Source: Hymenobacter jeollabukensis (GTDB lineage Bacteria; Bacteroidota; Bacteroidia; Cytophagales; Hymenobacteraceae). Taken from it: DNA of 64,000 nt. Positions 7,214-17,845 of the stretch are shown piece by piece (position 1 is the first letter of the stretch; every line of letters begins with the position of its first letter). The stretch is from contig NZ_VAJM01000006.1 of NCBI RefSeq assembly GCF_005771675.1, positions 248,001 to 312,000 on the forward strand. Direction: 5' to 3'. Below the pieces are notes generated by a model. That model searched no databases. It saw only the letters and a list, made by a program, of their open reading frames with translations, and was not told where the DNA came from. The position numbers and the translations under genes are program-made.

Positions 7214-8285
7214 ATGCCCCGGCGTAGAAGCGCTGCCGCGTTTCGATGAGCACCTGCTCCACGGCCCGGCGGTCGGGCTCGGCGGGCAGCGCGGAGGCGG
7301 CAAACGCGGCGTCGACGCGCGCGACCAGCTCTTCGGCCTGCTGCACGAGGTCGGCGTACTCAAACTCGCCACGGCGGATCTGGAGCAGGAAGTCGCGGTT
7401 GGGGCGGCGCACGTAGAGGCGGCCTTCGCGGGCAATTTCCTCGGCCATCTGCAGCAGCCGGAACACGTGCAGCATGTTCTTGGCGTCGTAGTTTTTGCCG
7501 TGCTGCACGGTGTTCTGGTAGCGCTCCGCGTTGCGCTTCTGCACCCAGTCCCAGTACTCGCGGTACACGCGGCAGTAGGTGCTGTAGCCGTTGCGGTTGA
7601 ACGACAGATACGCCGCCGGCTCCTCCCCTTTCGGCACGGCCGAGAGCTGCACGTCATTGCTGGCCTCGGCGTCGCGCACGAGGCCGCGGTAGCCCAGGCG
7701 GCCGTCGGGCGAGCGGTCCACGAACAGGGCGTAGAGGTCGGTGAGGTGGGGCACCTTGGCCAGGCCGCACTGCGCCGCCGCGAGGCCCTGGCGCTGCAGC
7801 CACTGCGCGGCGGGCTGGGCGCCGGCGCCACGGGTCACGTAGCAGAAATCGAGCACCGACTTACGGGCCGGCGGCTCGGGGTTGTTGATTTTCTTGTTGA
7901 GCCCCTTGGCCTTTTTGATCTGGGCCACGGCGTAGTCGGCGAAGGTCTGGCGGCAGAGCTGGGAGAGAAACAGCTCGGGGCGGAAGGCCGCGAACAGTGG
8001 GTGGCGCTGCACCACGCAGTCGGCCGGGGTAGCCAGCAGCTCCAGCACGTTGGGGTTGTTTTTCAGGGCCAGCTCCACGAAGCGGCGCAGCTCGTAGAAC
8101 ACCTCGTCGTTGGAGTCGTTGGCCACCTGCGCCACGTAGTCGAGGCCCAGAAACTGCCGCTCGGGCAGCACGAACACGCCCTTCAGGTCGGTATCGGAGT
8201 GGGCCAGGTTGGTGCCGTAGGCCCGGCTGCCGCTGATGGCTTCGAAGAGGATGAGGTGCTGAGCGCGAAGGTCCTGGATGAGCAT
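7212..8285 (-). CDS. RlaP-type nucleotidyltransferase domain protein
   Basis: A 357-residue protein with a polymerase-beta-type nucleotidyltransferase core at the N-terminus: ISGSRAYGTNLAHSDTDLKGVF supplies the GS motif and the paired Asp (SDTD) that bind metal. The long helical C-terminal half (YDAKNMLHVFRLLQMAEEI, RRPNRDFLLQIRRGEFEYAD) fits the family called RNA-ligase-associated predicted nucleotidyltransferase (RlaP). That family is proposed, from gene neighbourhoods, to modify RNA ends. A second, shorter member follows the same strand at 8361-9122, 75 nt upstream. The family assignment is good; the activity is undemonstrated. The link to Pnkp and Hen1 elsewhere in this window is an inference. 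Confidence 0.85.
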   Translation of the reverse strand: MLIQDLRAQHLILFEAISGSRAYGTNLAHSDTDLKGVFVLPERQFLGLDYVAQVANDSNDEVFYELRRFVELALKNNPNVLELLATPADCVVQRHPLFAAFRPELFLSQLCRQTFADYAVAQIKKAKGLNKKINNPEPPARKSVLDFCYVTRGAGAQPAAQWLQRQGLAAAQCGLAKVPHLTDLYALFVDRSPDGRLGYRGLVRDAEASNDVQLSAVPKGEEPAAYLSFNRNGYSTYCRVYREYWDWVQKRNAERYQNTVQHGKNYDAKNMLHVFRLLQMAEEIAREGRLYVRRPNRDFLLQIRRGEFEYADLVQQAEELVARVDAAFAASALPAEPDRRAVEQVLIETRQRFYAGA

Positions 8286-8360
8286 GGGGTGTGGGTGGTG
8301 CGGGTGGTTTTTAGCCCGCAGAGGGCGCGGAAGATTAACGCTGAGGACGCGGAGGCAAGG

Positions 8361-9122
8361 CTAAAAAGCGGCGGCTAGCAGCTCCTGAAACAGCTGATTC
8401 AGGGCCGGCGTGGGGTCGGGGCGGCGCGGGGGTGGCGTGGCGCGGGCCAGCTGCCCGGCGGCGTATTCCGCTTCGATGAAGCGGGCCAACGCCTCGGGGC
8501 GGGGCACGGTGGTTTTTTCGGTGGCCTGGGCTTTCTGGCGCAGCAGCGCGTCGACTTCGGCCTGCAGCTCGGCGGGCAGCAGCTCGCGCAGCAACCGAAA
8601 CTCCATCGGCGGCACCGTCTGCCGCTCCCGAATCCAGCGGGTGGCCAGGGCGGAGCGCAGGGCGTAGAACAGCCGCTTCAGCCGCAGCTCGGCGCCGGGC
8701 AGGTCTTCCTTCACGCCCCGGCCCACCAGGCCCAGATAGTGGTGCAGCCCGGCTAGCGGGTTGAAGCATTCGGCCAGCCGCGGCTGCACGGCGCGGCGGA
8801 AGTCCAGCGCCTCCAGGTACACCACCGGCGACTGTAGCCACTCCAGCAAGGCCGCGTTGGAGCCGCGCAGCAGCTTCAGGGCCTTGCGCAGGTCCCAGCC
8901 GGCCAGGTCCAGCTCGGCGTCGACGGGGAAGTTGAGCGTGTCCGGGCCGTCGTCGAGGGTGAGGTACCAGCGGGCGGGGCGGCCGTAGATAAAGCGCACG
9001 TCGTAGTCGGAATCGGGCGAGGGAAAGCCCCAGGCCCGGCTGCCGGCTTCGCAGGCGTAGAGGATGCGGACGTCGTGGGCGGCCTCCAGGCGGCGCAGCT
9101 CGGCTTCGATTCGCAGGTGCAT
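8361..9122 (-). CDS. RlaP-type nucleotidyltransferase domain protein
   Basis: A 253-residue paralogue of the downstream gene. The N-terminus CEAGSRAWGFPSPDSDYDVRFIY carries the nucleotidyltransferase GS motif and the SDYD metal pair; the rest is helical (LRKALKLLRGSNAALLEWLQSP, GAELRLKRLFYALRSALATRW), as in the RlaP/YcgL-like family. It probably forms an operon with 7212-8285, of which it is the first gene. A TAATTTG element lies 5 nt before the ATG (9134-9128), hinting at a leaderless message. Cytoplasmic; substrate unknown. Confidence 0.85.
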   Translation of the reverse strand: MHLRIEAELRRLEAAHDVRILYACEAGSRAWGFPSPDSDYDVRFIYGRPARWYLTLDDGPDTLNFPVDAELDLAGWDLRKALKLLRGSNAALLEWLQSPVVYLEALDFRRAVQPRLAECFNPLAGLHHYLGLVGRGVKEDLPGAELRLKRLFYALRSALATRWIRERQTVPPMEFRLLRELLPAELQAEVDALLRQKAQATEKTTVPRPEALARFIEAEYAAGQLARATPPPRRPDPTPALNQLFQELLAAAF

Positions 9123-9355
9123 ACGGGCAAATTAGCGCCGTTTCGGCCGCCCGCAGCGGCAGTCATAAATCCGTGAGGTTTTGGCAGGCGGCGCGGCGGA
9201 TCAAAGGCCGCGGCTGATGCTGGATCGGCAACAAACATTAATCTACTATTAATCAAGCCCTAGCAATATAATCACGCGAATTCAACTCCATCAGCCGCGG
9301 CCTGTTTTCCGACCGAATTCAGCAACGCACCTGCGCAAAGCCGCCCTACTCGTCC

Positions 9356-10138
9356 TCAATCCCGACGCACACCCACCAGGGCCGTGGCGCAGCCCAGCAG
9401 CAAGGGCACCTGCCGCACTTCGGCGAAACCGGCGGCCAGGAGTGCGCCCTCCGCCGCGTCGAGGTTGGCGAAGCTGTGGGCGTAGAAGGGCAGGTAGCGG
9501 TGCAGGGCGGCGCGTCCCCGGCTCAGCCAGGTCAGCAGCGGCAGCACGGTGCCGAGGTACTGCCGAAATGCCCAGCGCCGCCAGCCCTGCCGGGGCAGGG
9601 TGAATTCGAGCAGCACGCAGGCGCCGCCCGGGCGCAGCAGGCGCCGCACTTCGGCCGCGAGGTCCAGCAGCCGCTCGGTTTCCAGGGTTTTCAGCCCGTA
9701 GGCGCACACCACCGCATCGGCCGCGGCGGCGGGCAGCGGGGTGCGCAGCGCGTCGGCCAGGTGCAGGGCGGTGTTGGCGTGCACGGCGGCCGACTGCTGG
9801 CGGCGGGCGGCCTGCTCGAGCATAGCGGCGGCAAAATCCACGCCGTGCAGCTGCGCGGCGGGCCCGAGGCGGCGGCGCAGGGCGGGCCACAGCTCCCCGC
9901 CCCCGCACATCAAATCCACGACCACCCCGGCCGGGGGCAGCGCGGGCAGCTGCTGCACGGCCTGCCGGCGCCAGCAGGCTGTTAGGCCCAGGGCCATCCA
10001 CTGGTGCCAGCCGTAGCTGGGGGCCATCTGGTTGAAGAGGTGGCGCACGAAGCCGGGGCCGAACAGGGTGGCATCGGGGGCGGTATCGGCGGAGGTGCGG
10101 CGGCGGGCGCGGGGCCGGCTCATGACGCGGCTACTCAT
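9356..10138 (-). CDS. Class I SAM-dependent methyltransferase (UbiE-like)
   Basis: A 260-residue methyltransferase. The SAM-binding motif I VVVDLMCGGGELWPALRRRL is followed by LHGVDFAAAMLEQA (acidic loop Asp), ADAVVCAYGLKTLE and RRLLRPGGACVLLEFTLP, an order typical of UbiE/COQ5-like enzymes. It is the last gene of a four-gene operon: the ATG at 10138 overlaps the stop of the SRPBCC gene by 8 nt, which suggests translational coupling. A second in-frame ATG at 10123 is possible. The company of an SRPBCC domain and an epimerase-like protein points to a lipid, quinone or pigment substrate (inference). Confidence 0.85.
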   Translation of the reverse strand: MSSRVMSRPRARRRTSADTAPDATLFGPGFVRHLFNQMAPSYGWHQWMALGLTACWRRQAVQQLPALPPAGVVVDLMCGGGELWPALRRRLGPAAQLHGVDFAAAMLEQAARRQQSAAVHANTALHLADALRTPLPAAAADAVVCAYGLKTLETERLLDLAAEVRRLLRPGGACVLLEFTLPRQGWRRWAFRQYLGTVLPLLTWLSRGRAALHRYLPFYAHSFANLDAAEGALLAAGFAEVRQVPLLLGCATALVGVRRD

Positions 10139-11174
10139 CTTGGGCTTGGGTTTGGATGGCGGAAAGCACGCGCTGGTGCATGTCGTCGAGCAGGTAGTCG
10201 CTCCAGAGCTGCCAGTAGGCGCGCGGCGCGATGCTGTGGCGGTAGGTGGTCGTGGCTTCGAGCACGGTGCTGCCGTCGGGCTGGGGCAGTAAGCGGAAGG
10301 TGCCCTGCTCGACGCGGAAAAAGCCGTGCAAATGCGGGGCGTGGATGCGCGGGTACGGGCTCAGCTCTCGCATTGGCGCAGGCATGTGGGGCACCCGAAA
10401 CGTCAGCTCCCGCCCCGGCTGCCAGGTGCTGATGGGCAGCCGCGCCTCGCCCTGCGAGTAGGTGCAGACAAGCTGCGGCGTGCCGCCGGGACCGGTGGCC
10501 AGGGCCGTGCGCGTGGGGTAGGCCACGCCAGCCCGAAACAGCCAGCCCACTTCGGCCGGGTACTGCACCGGCCGCGTGAGCACCTGCCACACCCGCTCGG
10601 GCGAGGCCTGCACCCGCCGCCGCGTGACGACGCTGTGCGGCGGCACCGGCGCGGGGTAGCGCGCTTCCAGCGCCTGCCCGGCCGGGTAGAGCAGCACCAG
10701 CACCGAAAACATGCGCAGCGAGGTCCGCTCCCCCAGCAGCCGGCCCAGGGAAGTGCCCACCACGGCGCCGGCCAGGGCCACTATCAGGGCCAGCGGGGCG
10801 GTCATCAGCACGCAGATCAGGCCCTCCAGGGCCGAGGCCACCAGCAGGGCCAGCGTGCTGAGCGCGGCCAGCACCACCGTCACCCACGAGGCCAGCAGGC
10901 CGGGCCGGGGCTCGGCGGGGTTGTTCAGCCAGGTGTATAGGACATTGGCAATGAGCCCGGCCAGAAAGGGCACGGCCACAAACACCATCCCGCCGTAGGT
11001 GTGGAAGATGTTGGTCGACAGGTAGGTAAGGCCGGCGCTGAGGGCGGCGGTGGGCAGCACGGCCAGCAGGGTGCAGCCCAGGGGCGTGCCGGTCAGCCAC
11101 TGCTTCAGGGAGCGGGGCGCGGCGGGTTGGTCGTCTTCGGGGTAGAGGCGGGGCGGTTGGTTGGCGGGGTCCAT
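10131..11174 (-). CDS. Membrane protein with C-terminal SRPBCC (START-like) domain
   Basis: A 347-residue two-part protein. Residues ~30-165 form about four hydrophobic membrane segments (LGCTLLAVLPTAALSAGLTYL, MVFVAVPFLAGLIANVLY, LLASWVTVVLAALSTLALLV, VLMTAPLALIVALAGAVVG). Residues ~185-345 read like a polyketide-cyclase/START-type ligand-binding fold (VVTRRRVQASPERVWQVLTRPVQYPAEVGWLF ... DGSTVLEATTTYRHSIAPRAYWQLWSDYLLDDMHQRVL). It could present a hydrophobic ligand at the inner membrane to the methyltransferase encoded next (inference). Third gene of the operon starting at 12729; the gap to the regulator gene is 39 nt. Confidence 0.75.
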   Translation of the reverse strand: MDPANQPPRLYPEDDQPAAPRSLKQWLTGTPLGCTLLAVLPTAALSAGLTYLSTNIFHTYGGMVFVAVPFLAGLIANVLYTWLNNPAEPRPGLLASWVTVVLAALSTLALLVASALEGLICVLMTAPLALIVALAGAVVGTSLGRLLGERTSLRMFSVLVLLYPAGQALEARYPAPVPPHSVVTRRRVQASPERVWQVLTRPVQYPAEVGWLFRAGVAYPTRTALATGPGGTPQLVCTYSQGEARLPISTWQPGRELTFRVPHMPAPMRELSPYPRIHAPHLHGFFRVEQGTFRLLPQPDGSTVLEATTTYRHSIAPRAYWQLWSDYLLDDMHQRVLSAIQTQAQDE

Positions 11175-11213
11175 AGCGCGCGGGTGTGGCGGGCAGACCG
11201 GAGCCGGCCGCCC

Positions 11214-11783
11214 TTAGGTGAACATTCGGAGGAGTTTGTCGATCAGCCAGGTTTTTTCGGCCTTCATCACGCCGGTCAGCACCGTGTCGGCGCTGTCGGC
11301 CAGCTGCTGGATGTCGCCGAGCACGCGGTGAAACTCGCGGTAGCCGGGCTCGGTGGGGTCGCCGGGCAGGGCAGCCAGCTGGTCGAGGCTGCGCTTCATG
11401 GCGTCCAGCTCGCGGCGCTTCCGCTCGCGGATGATGCAGCGCGTGACCTGCAGCATGTCCTTTTCGGCCACGAAGTACTCGCGCCGCTCGCCGGGCTTCA
11501 GGGCCTTGTACACCAGGCCCCAGTCGAGCAGCTCGCGCACGGTCATGCTGGCGTTGCCGCGCGAAATCTGCAGCTGCGTCATCAGGTCTTCGGTGCTCAG
11601 CGCCTCGGCCGACACCAGCAGCAAGGCGTGCATCTGGGCCATGGTGCGGTTGATGCCCCAGCTGGCGCTGGTGGCGCCCCAGAGGTGGATGAACTGCGCT
11701 TTGGCCTGCTCCAGCGTCAGGGCGGTGGCAGCGGAAGGGTCGGGCGTCGGGTTGGTCGGGTCGGGCATGAAGGAAAAGCGCAA
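11214..11783 (-). CDS. GbsR/MarR-family transcriptional regulator
   Basis: A 189-residue DNA-binding regulator. After a Pro/Thr-rich N-terminus comes a winged helix-turn-helix of the GbsR/MarR type: WGINRTMAQMHALLLVSAEALSTEDLMTQLQISRGNASMTVRELLDWGLVYKALKPGERREYFVAEKDM, that is, recognition helix then wing. A helical dimerisation segment to the C-terminus follows. The second in-frame Met (11768, MPDPTNP) may be the true start. It lies 10 nt behind the epimerase-like gene in the same operon, whose promoter is covered by a 42-bp palindrome (12783-12824). Autoregulation through that site is the natural inference. Confidence 0.88.
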   Translation of the reverse strand: MRFSFMPDPTNPTPDPSAATALTLEQAKAQFIHLWGATSASWGINRTMAQMHALLLVSAEALSTEDLMTQLQISRGNASMTVRELLDWGLVYKALKPGERREYFVAEKDMLQVTRCIIRERKRRELDAMKRSLDQLAALPGDPTEPGYREFHRVLGDIQQLADSADTVLTGVMKAEKTWLIDKLLRMFT

Positions 11784-11793
11784 AGGCCGCGGA

Positions 11794-12729
11794 TCAGGCC
11801 TCTACGGTACGCACAATATCGGCAACGGCCGCTTTGCAGCCGGGAAACTGGAATTCGAAACCCCATTCGAGCAGGCGCTGGGGGTACACTTTGCGGCTTT
11901 TGAGCACCAGCTCGGTCTGGGTTTGCAGGGCCCAGGCGCCGGCTTCGAGCAGCCACTCGGGCTGGGGCAGGCGCAGCAGGGGCCGCAGTGTCCGGGCCAG
12001 CAGGGCGTTGAAGTCGCGGTTTTGGATGGGCTGGGGCGCGCAGAGGTTGAACACCCCGCTGGCGCCGGGCTGCTGGGCCAGAAACTCCACGGCCCGGGCA
12101 AAATCGGTGGCATGCAGCCAGCTGATCCACTGCCGGCCACTCCCCTGCGGGGTGCACAGGCCCCAGCGCGCCAGCCGGGCCAGCACCGGGAAGGCCCCGC
12201 CATCCGCCCCCAGCACAATGGCCGTGCGCAGGGCGACGCGGCGGGTATTGGGCGCCGGGCAGGCCCAGAAGGCCTCTTCCCAGGCCTGGGCCACTTCCAC
12301 CGAAAAGCCCCGCCCGATAACGCCGTCGGCCTCGGTGTTGGCCGGCCGCTCGCCCTCGGTGTGCTCGTAGATGGTGGCCGTAGCGGCGTTCAGCCACACC
12401 CGCGGCGGGCGGCGGCAGGCCGCCACGGCCGCCCCCAGCACCCGCGTGCTATCCACCCGGCTGCTGAGGATGGCGCGGCGGTTGGCCTCGTGGTAGCGAC
12501 AGTCGACGCTGCGGCCGGCCAGGTTCACCAGCACGTCGGCCCCGTCGAGCTCGGCGGCCCACTCGTCGAGGGTGCGGCCGTCCCAGCGGGCGTAGCGCAC
12601 GTTGGCGTAGGCCGGCAGCTGCTCCCGCGACAGCACCACGATTTCCACCCCGGGACGGCGGAAGTGGCGGATCAGGCATTGGCCCAGAAAGCCGGTGCCA
12701 CCGGCCAGAACGATGCGCGTGGGTGCCAT
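11794..12729 (-). CDS. TIGR01777-family NAD(P)-dependent oxidoreductase/epimerase-like protein
   Basis: A 311-residue protein of the atypical SDR group (SDR39U1/YfcH type). It has the nucleotide-binding GGTGFLG at residues ~10-16, GADVLVNLAGRSVDCRYHEANRRAILSSRV, NAATATIYEHTEGE, and the C-terminal DUF1731-like segment SRKVYPQRLLEWGFEFQFPG. The biochemical role of this family is not established. First gene of the four-gene operon, with a 50-nt leader after a TACATTTG box. The operon promoter is embedded in a long palindrome. Confidence 0.88.
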   Translation of the reverse strand: MAPTRIVLAGGTGFLGQCLIRHFRRPGVEIVVLSREQLPAYANVRYARWDGRTLDEWAAELDGADVLVNLAGRSVDCRYHEANRRAILSSRVDSTRVLGAAVAACRRPPRVWLNAATATIYEHTEGERPANTEADGVIGRGFSVEVAQAWEEAFWACPAPNTRRVALRTAIVLGADGGAFPVLARLARWGLCTPQGSGRQWISWLHATDFARAVEFLAQQPGASGVFNLCAPQPIQNRDFNALLARTLRPLLRLPQPEWLLEAGAWALQTQTELVLKSRKVYPQRLLEWGFEFQFPGCKAAVADIVRTVEA

Positions 12730-12779
12730 AGCGAACAGCGAAGGGAGGCGTTGAGAATCCGTTTTGTCTTTGTTCGCTC

Positions 12780-12824
12780 CAAATGTATCACAAGTTTCAA
12801 TAATTATTGAAACTTGTGATACAT
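12780..12824 (-). promoter_or_regulatory. Operon promoter inside a perfect 42-bp palindrome (putative MarR/GbsR operator)
   Basis: 12783-12824 is a perfect palindrome with 21-bp arms and no spacer. Its half-site is ATGTATCACAAGTTTCAATA then A, and the centre reads TTTCAATAATTATTGAAA. On the minus strand its end forms the -7 box TACATTTG (12787-12780), and TTTC 21 nt upstream falls in the other arm. A bound dimer or tetramer would cover the promoter of the operon that encodes the MarR/GbsR regulator. Confidence 0.7.
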
Positions 12825-13095
12825 AATTAATAATTGATTAATTATCAGCGACTTTATTTTCGAGCAATTCGTGCTGACTGGCCGCTGGTAATCCGAAGCT
12901 CAGACCGCCAAGGTGGCGCATTGCCGCGGCCGCGGCGCATAAAATCGGCTTCTTCACGAAAAGATCAGCTAATACCGAAGAGTTTGCCGGCGCAGCCGGC
13001 AGGCCGTCCCGGTGGCGGCCACGAAACCCGCTGGGTGTAACCCCCGGGCCGGTTTTGCTGTCTAGCAATTAGGTTTTCCATTCCAAACAGCCGCC

Positions 13096-13911
13096 ATGAC
13101 GCAGCCAGCATCCCTCCCACTCCAACACCAGATTGCCCTCGTCACGGGGGCCAGCTCCGGCATCGGCTACGGCGTGGCCGAGGCCCTGGCGGCGGCCGGG
13201 GCCACCGTGGTCATCAACTACAACCGCGAAGCCGAGCCGGCGGAACAGCTGGCCCAGACCATCCGCGACAAGGGCGGCGAGGCCCTGGCCATTCAGGCCG
13301 ACGTGAGCCAGGAGGAGGACGTGCAACGCATGTTCCGCGCAACCATCGAGAAGTACGGCACGCTGCACATCCTGGTGAGCAACAGCGGCATTCAGCAGGA
13401 CGCGGCCTTTCTGGACATGACCGTGGACCAGTGGCACAAGGTTATCGGGGTGAACCTGACGGGGCAGTTCCTGTGCATGCGCGAGGCAGCCCGGGAGTTT
13501 GTGCGCCGCGGGCCCCAGCCCGACATTTCCCGGGCCACGGGCAAGATTATCTGCATGAGCTCGGTGCACGAGGTGATTCCCTGGGCCGGGCACGTAAACT
13601 ACGCCGCCAGCAAGGGCGGGCTGATGCTGCTGATGAAGAGCGTGGCCCAGGAGCTGGCGCCCAAAGGCATTCGGGTGAACAGCATCGGGCCGGGCGCCAT
13701 TGCCACGCCCATCAACCTGGAGGCCCGCGACACCCCGCAGGAGGAAAAGGACCTGCTCAAGTTGATTCCCTACGGCCGCATCGGCGAGCCCGCCGACATC
13801 GGCAAGGTGGCCGTGTGGCTGGCCTCCGATGAATCAGACTACGTGACGGGCCACACCCTGTTTGCCGACGGCGGCATGCTGCTCTACCCCGGCTTCGTGG
13901 GCAACGGCTGA
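13096..13911 (+). CDS. SDR family oxidoreductase (glucose 1-dehydrogenase-like)
   Basis: A 271-residue classical short-chain dehydrogenase. It has the Rossmann motif TGASSGIGYGVAEAL (residues ~18-32), NSGIQQDAAF in place of NAG, the catalytic Ser (CMSSVHEV) and the YAASK Tyr/Lys pair, then the GPGAIATPIN loop and a DGGMLLYPG C-terminus. The length and C-terminal pattern match the glucose 1-dehydrogenase group, which oxidises D-glucose with NAD(P), but sugar specificity cannot be proved from sequence. It is monocistronic, transcribed away from the operon at 9.3-12.7 kb, and followed by an AT-rich foldback repeat. Confidence 0.9.
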   Translation: MTQPASLPLQHQIALVTGASSGIGYGVAEALAAAGATVVINYNREAEPAEQLAQTIRDKGGEALAIQADVSQEEDVQRMFRATIEKYGTLHILVSNSGIQQDAAFLDMTVDQWHKVIGVNLTGQFLCMREAAREFVRRGPQPDISRATGKIICMSSVHEVIPWAGHVNYAASKGGLMLLMKSVAQELAPKGIRVNSIGPGAIATPINLEARDTPQEEKDLLKLIPYGRIGEPADIGKVAVWLASDESDYVTGHTLFADGGMLLYPGFVGNG

Positions 13912-13916
13912 TTTGC

Positions 13917-14087
13917 AATTAATAATGAACAATTAATAATTAATAATTGAAGCTGCGGCAGCTAGCTCTATTTGCTTTTTCGCCAGCCGCGCCCTCTGGA
14001 CTGCCTAACCATAAGCCTTTTGCACTAATGGCAAGCCAGCAAAGCATCCGCCTCAATTATTAATTGTTAATTATTAATTCTTAATTA

Positions 14088-14090
<3 letters not shown>
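13917..14090. repeat. AT-rich heptamer foldback between SDR and GH63 genes
   Basis: Two runs built on AATTAAT heptamers, at 13917-13950 and 14053-14090, face each other as an imperfect inverted repeat around a ~100-nt GC-rich spacer. The right arm contains the start codon of the glycoside hydrolase gene (14088). Confidence 0.7.
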
Positions 14091-16838
<2,748 letters not shown>

Positions 16839-16845
16839 CAAGTAG

Positions 16846-16899
16846 CCAGTTGCCAGTTGCCAGTTGCCAGTTGCCAGTTGCCAGTTGCCAGTTGCCAGT
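16846..16899 (+). repeat. CCAGTTG heptamer tandem array (7.7 copies)
   Basis: Seven perfect CCAGTTG units plus a partial one, starting 8 nt after the GH63 stop codon. Degenerate relatives of the unit (AGTTGTC, AGTTGTG, AGTTGTT) occur at 5301-5430 and inside pnkp at 23624-23712. Confidence 0.9.
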
Positions 16900-16909
16900 A
16901 AAAAAGAAC

Positions 16910-17057
16910 GTCATCCTGAGCGCAGCGAAGGACCTTCCTCTGACCCTGCACCAACCGGAAAGCGCAGCCACCAACGCCTTTCCATTAGGACGTCCAAACT
17001 ATGACTTAACCACTTGTGCGAGGTGCGAGGAAGTTCCTTCGCTGCGCTCAGGATGAC
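16910..17057. repeat. Extragenic inverted repeat, CATCCTGAG type
   Basis: Arms at 16910-16940 and 17027-17057, 31 bp with one mismatch, beginning GTCATCCTGAGCGCAGCGAA. Inside each arm TCCT and AGGA can pair, giving a small hairpin. Same architecture as the CATGCTGAGC and CATTGCGAGG elements elsewhere in the window. Confidence 0.8.
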
Positions 17058-17077
17058 AGACGATTAACCACCTCCTC

Positions 17078-17719
17078 ATGCCCGACTCTCCCGCCGCCAC
17101 GCCCTGGCTGGATTTGACCACGCCCATTACCGACCAGATGCTGCACTGGCCCGACAACGCCCCGGTGCACATTCGCCTGACGCGCAGCATGGCCTGGGGC
17201 GACGCGGCCAACGTGACCGAGCTGAGCCTGAGCGCCCACACCGCCACCCACGTGGATGCCCCGCGCCACTTCCTGGCCGATGGCGCCGACGTAACCCAGC
17301 TGGACCTGCAGACCCTCATGGGCCCGGCCCAGGTAGTGCGCATCGAGCACCCCGGGTTTGTCACCCGCGAGGAGCTGCAGCGGCAGCTGCCCGACCTGCC
17401 GCCCGGCGCCCGCCTGCTCTTCCGCACCCGCAACACCGAGCGCAACTGGGTCGCGCAGCCCTTCACCCAGGACTTCGTGAAAGTGCGCGCCGACGCGGCC
17501 GAGTGGCTGCGCGACAAGCAGGTGGTGTGCGTAGGCGTCGACTACCTTTCCGTGGGCCCGGCCGACACCCACCGGATTCTGCTCGGGGCGGGCATCACCG
17601 TCATTGAGGGCCTGAACCTGGCCCCCGCCGAGCCGGGCCACTACGAGCTGCTCTGCCTGCCCCTGCTCATCGAAGGCGCCGACGGTGCCCCCGCCCGCTG
17701 CCTTGCCCGACGGCTTTAA
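17078..17719 (+). CDS. Cyclase family protein (kynurenine formamidase-like)
   Basis: A 213-residue metal-dependent hydrolase of the cyclase/KynB superfamily. The signature HTATHVDAPRHF (HxxTHxDxPxHF) at residues ~53-64 holds the metal ligands, with the further conserved VGVDYLSVGPADTHRILL and NLAPAEPGHYELLCLPL. KynB members hydrolyse N-formylkynurenine; others act on different amides or lactones. No other tryptophan-degradation gene is nearby, so the substrate is open. It is flanked on both sides by foldback repeats and likely transcribed alone. Confidence 0.87.
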   Translation: MPDSPAATPWLDLTTPITDQMLHWPDNAPVHIRLTRSMAWGDAANVTELSLSAHTATHVDAPRHFLADGADVTQLDLQTLMGPAQVVRIEHPGFVTREELQRQLPDLPPGARLLFRTRNTERNWVAQPFTQDFVKVRADAAEWLRDKQVVCVGVDYLSVGPADTHRILLGAGITVIEGLNLAPAEPGHYELLCLPLLIEGADGAPARCLARRL

Positions 17720-17826
17720 GTGAAATAGTGAGTTGGTGAAATGGTGAGTGTCGTGCTGCTTGCGCAAACTGCGCAGCTCGGCCTCCAGAACGTCAAACTC
17801 ACTATTTCACCAACTCACTATTTCAC
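17720..17826. repeat. Inverted repeat, GTGAAATAGTGAG type
   Basis: Arms 17720-17748 and 17798-17826, 29 bp with one mismatch, built from GTGAAAT/GTGAGTT heptamers. It starts directly after the cyclase stop codon and ends 20 nt before the gnd start. Confidence 0.85.
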
Positions 17827-17845
17827 CACTTCACTAAATCACCGC

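Noticed and set aside
16846-16899. CRISPR-like array
   Set aside because: The unit is a 7-nt perfect tandem repeat with no spacers, so it is a microsatellite, not CRISPR.
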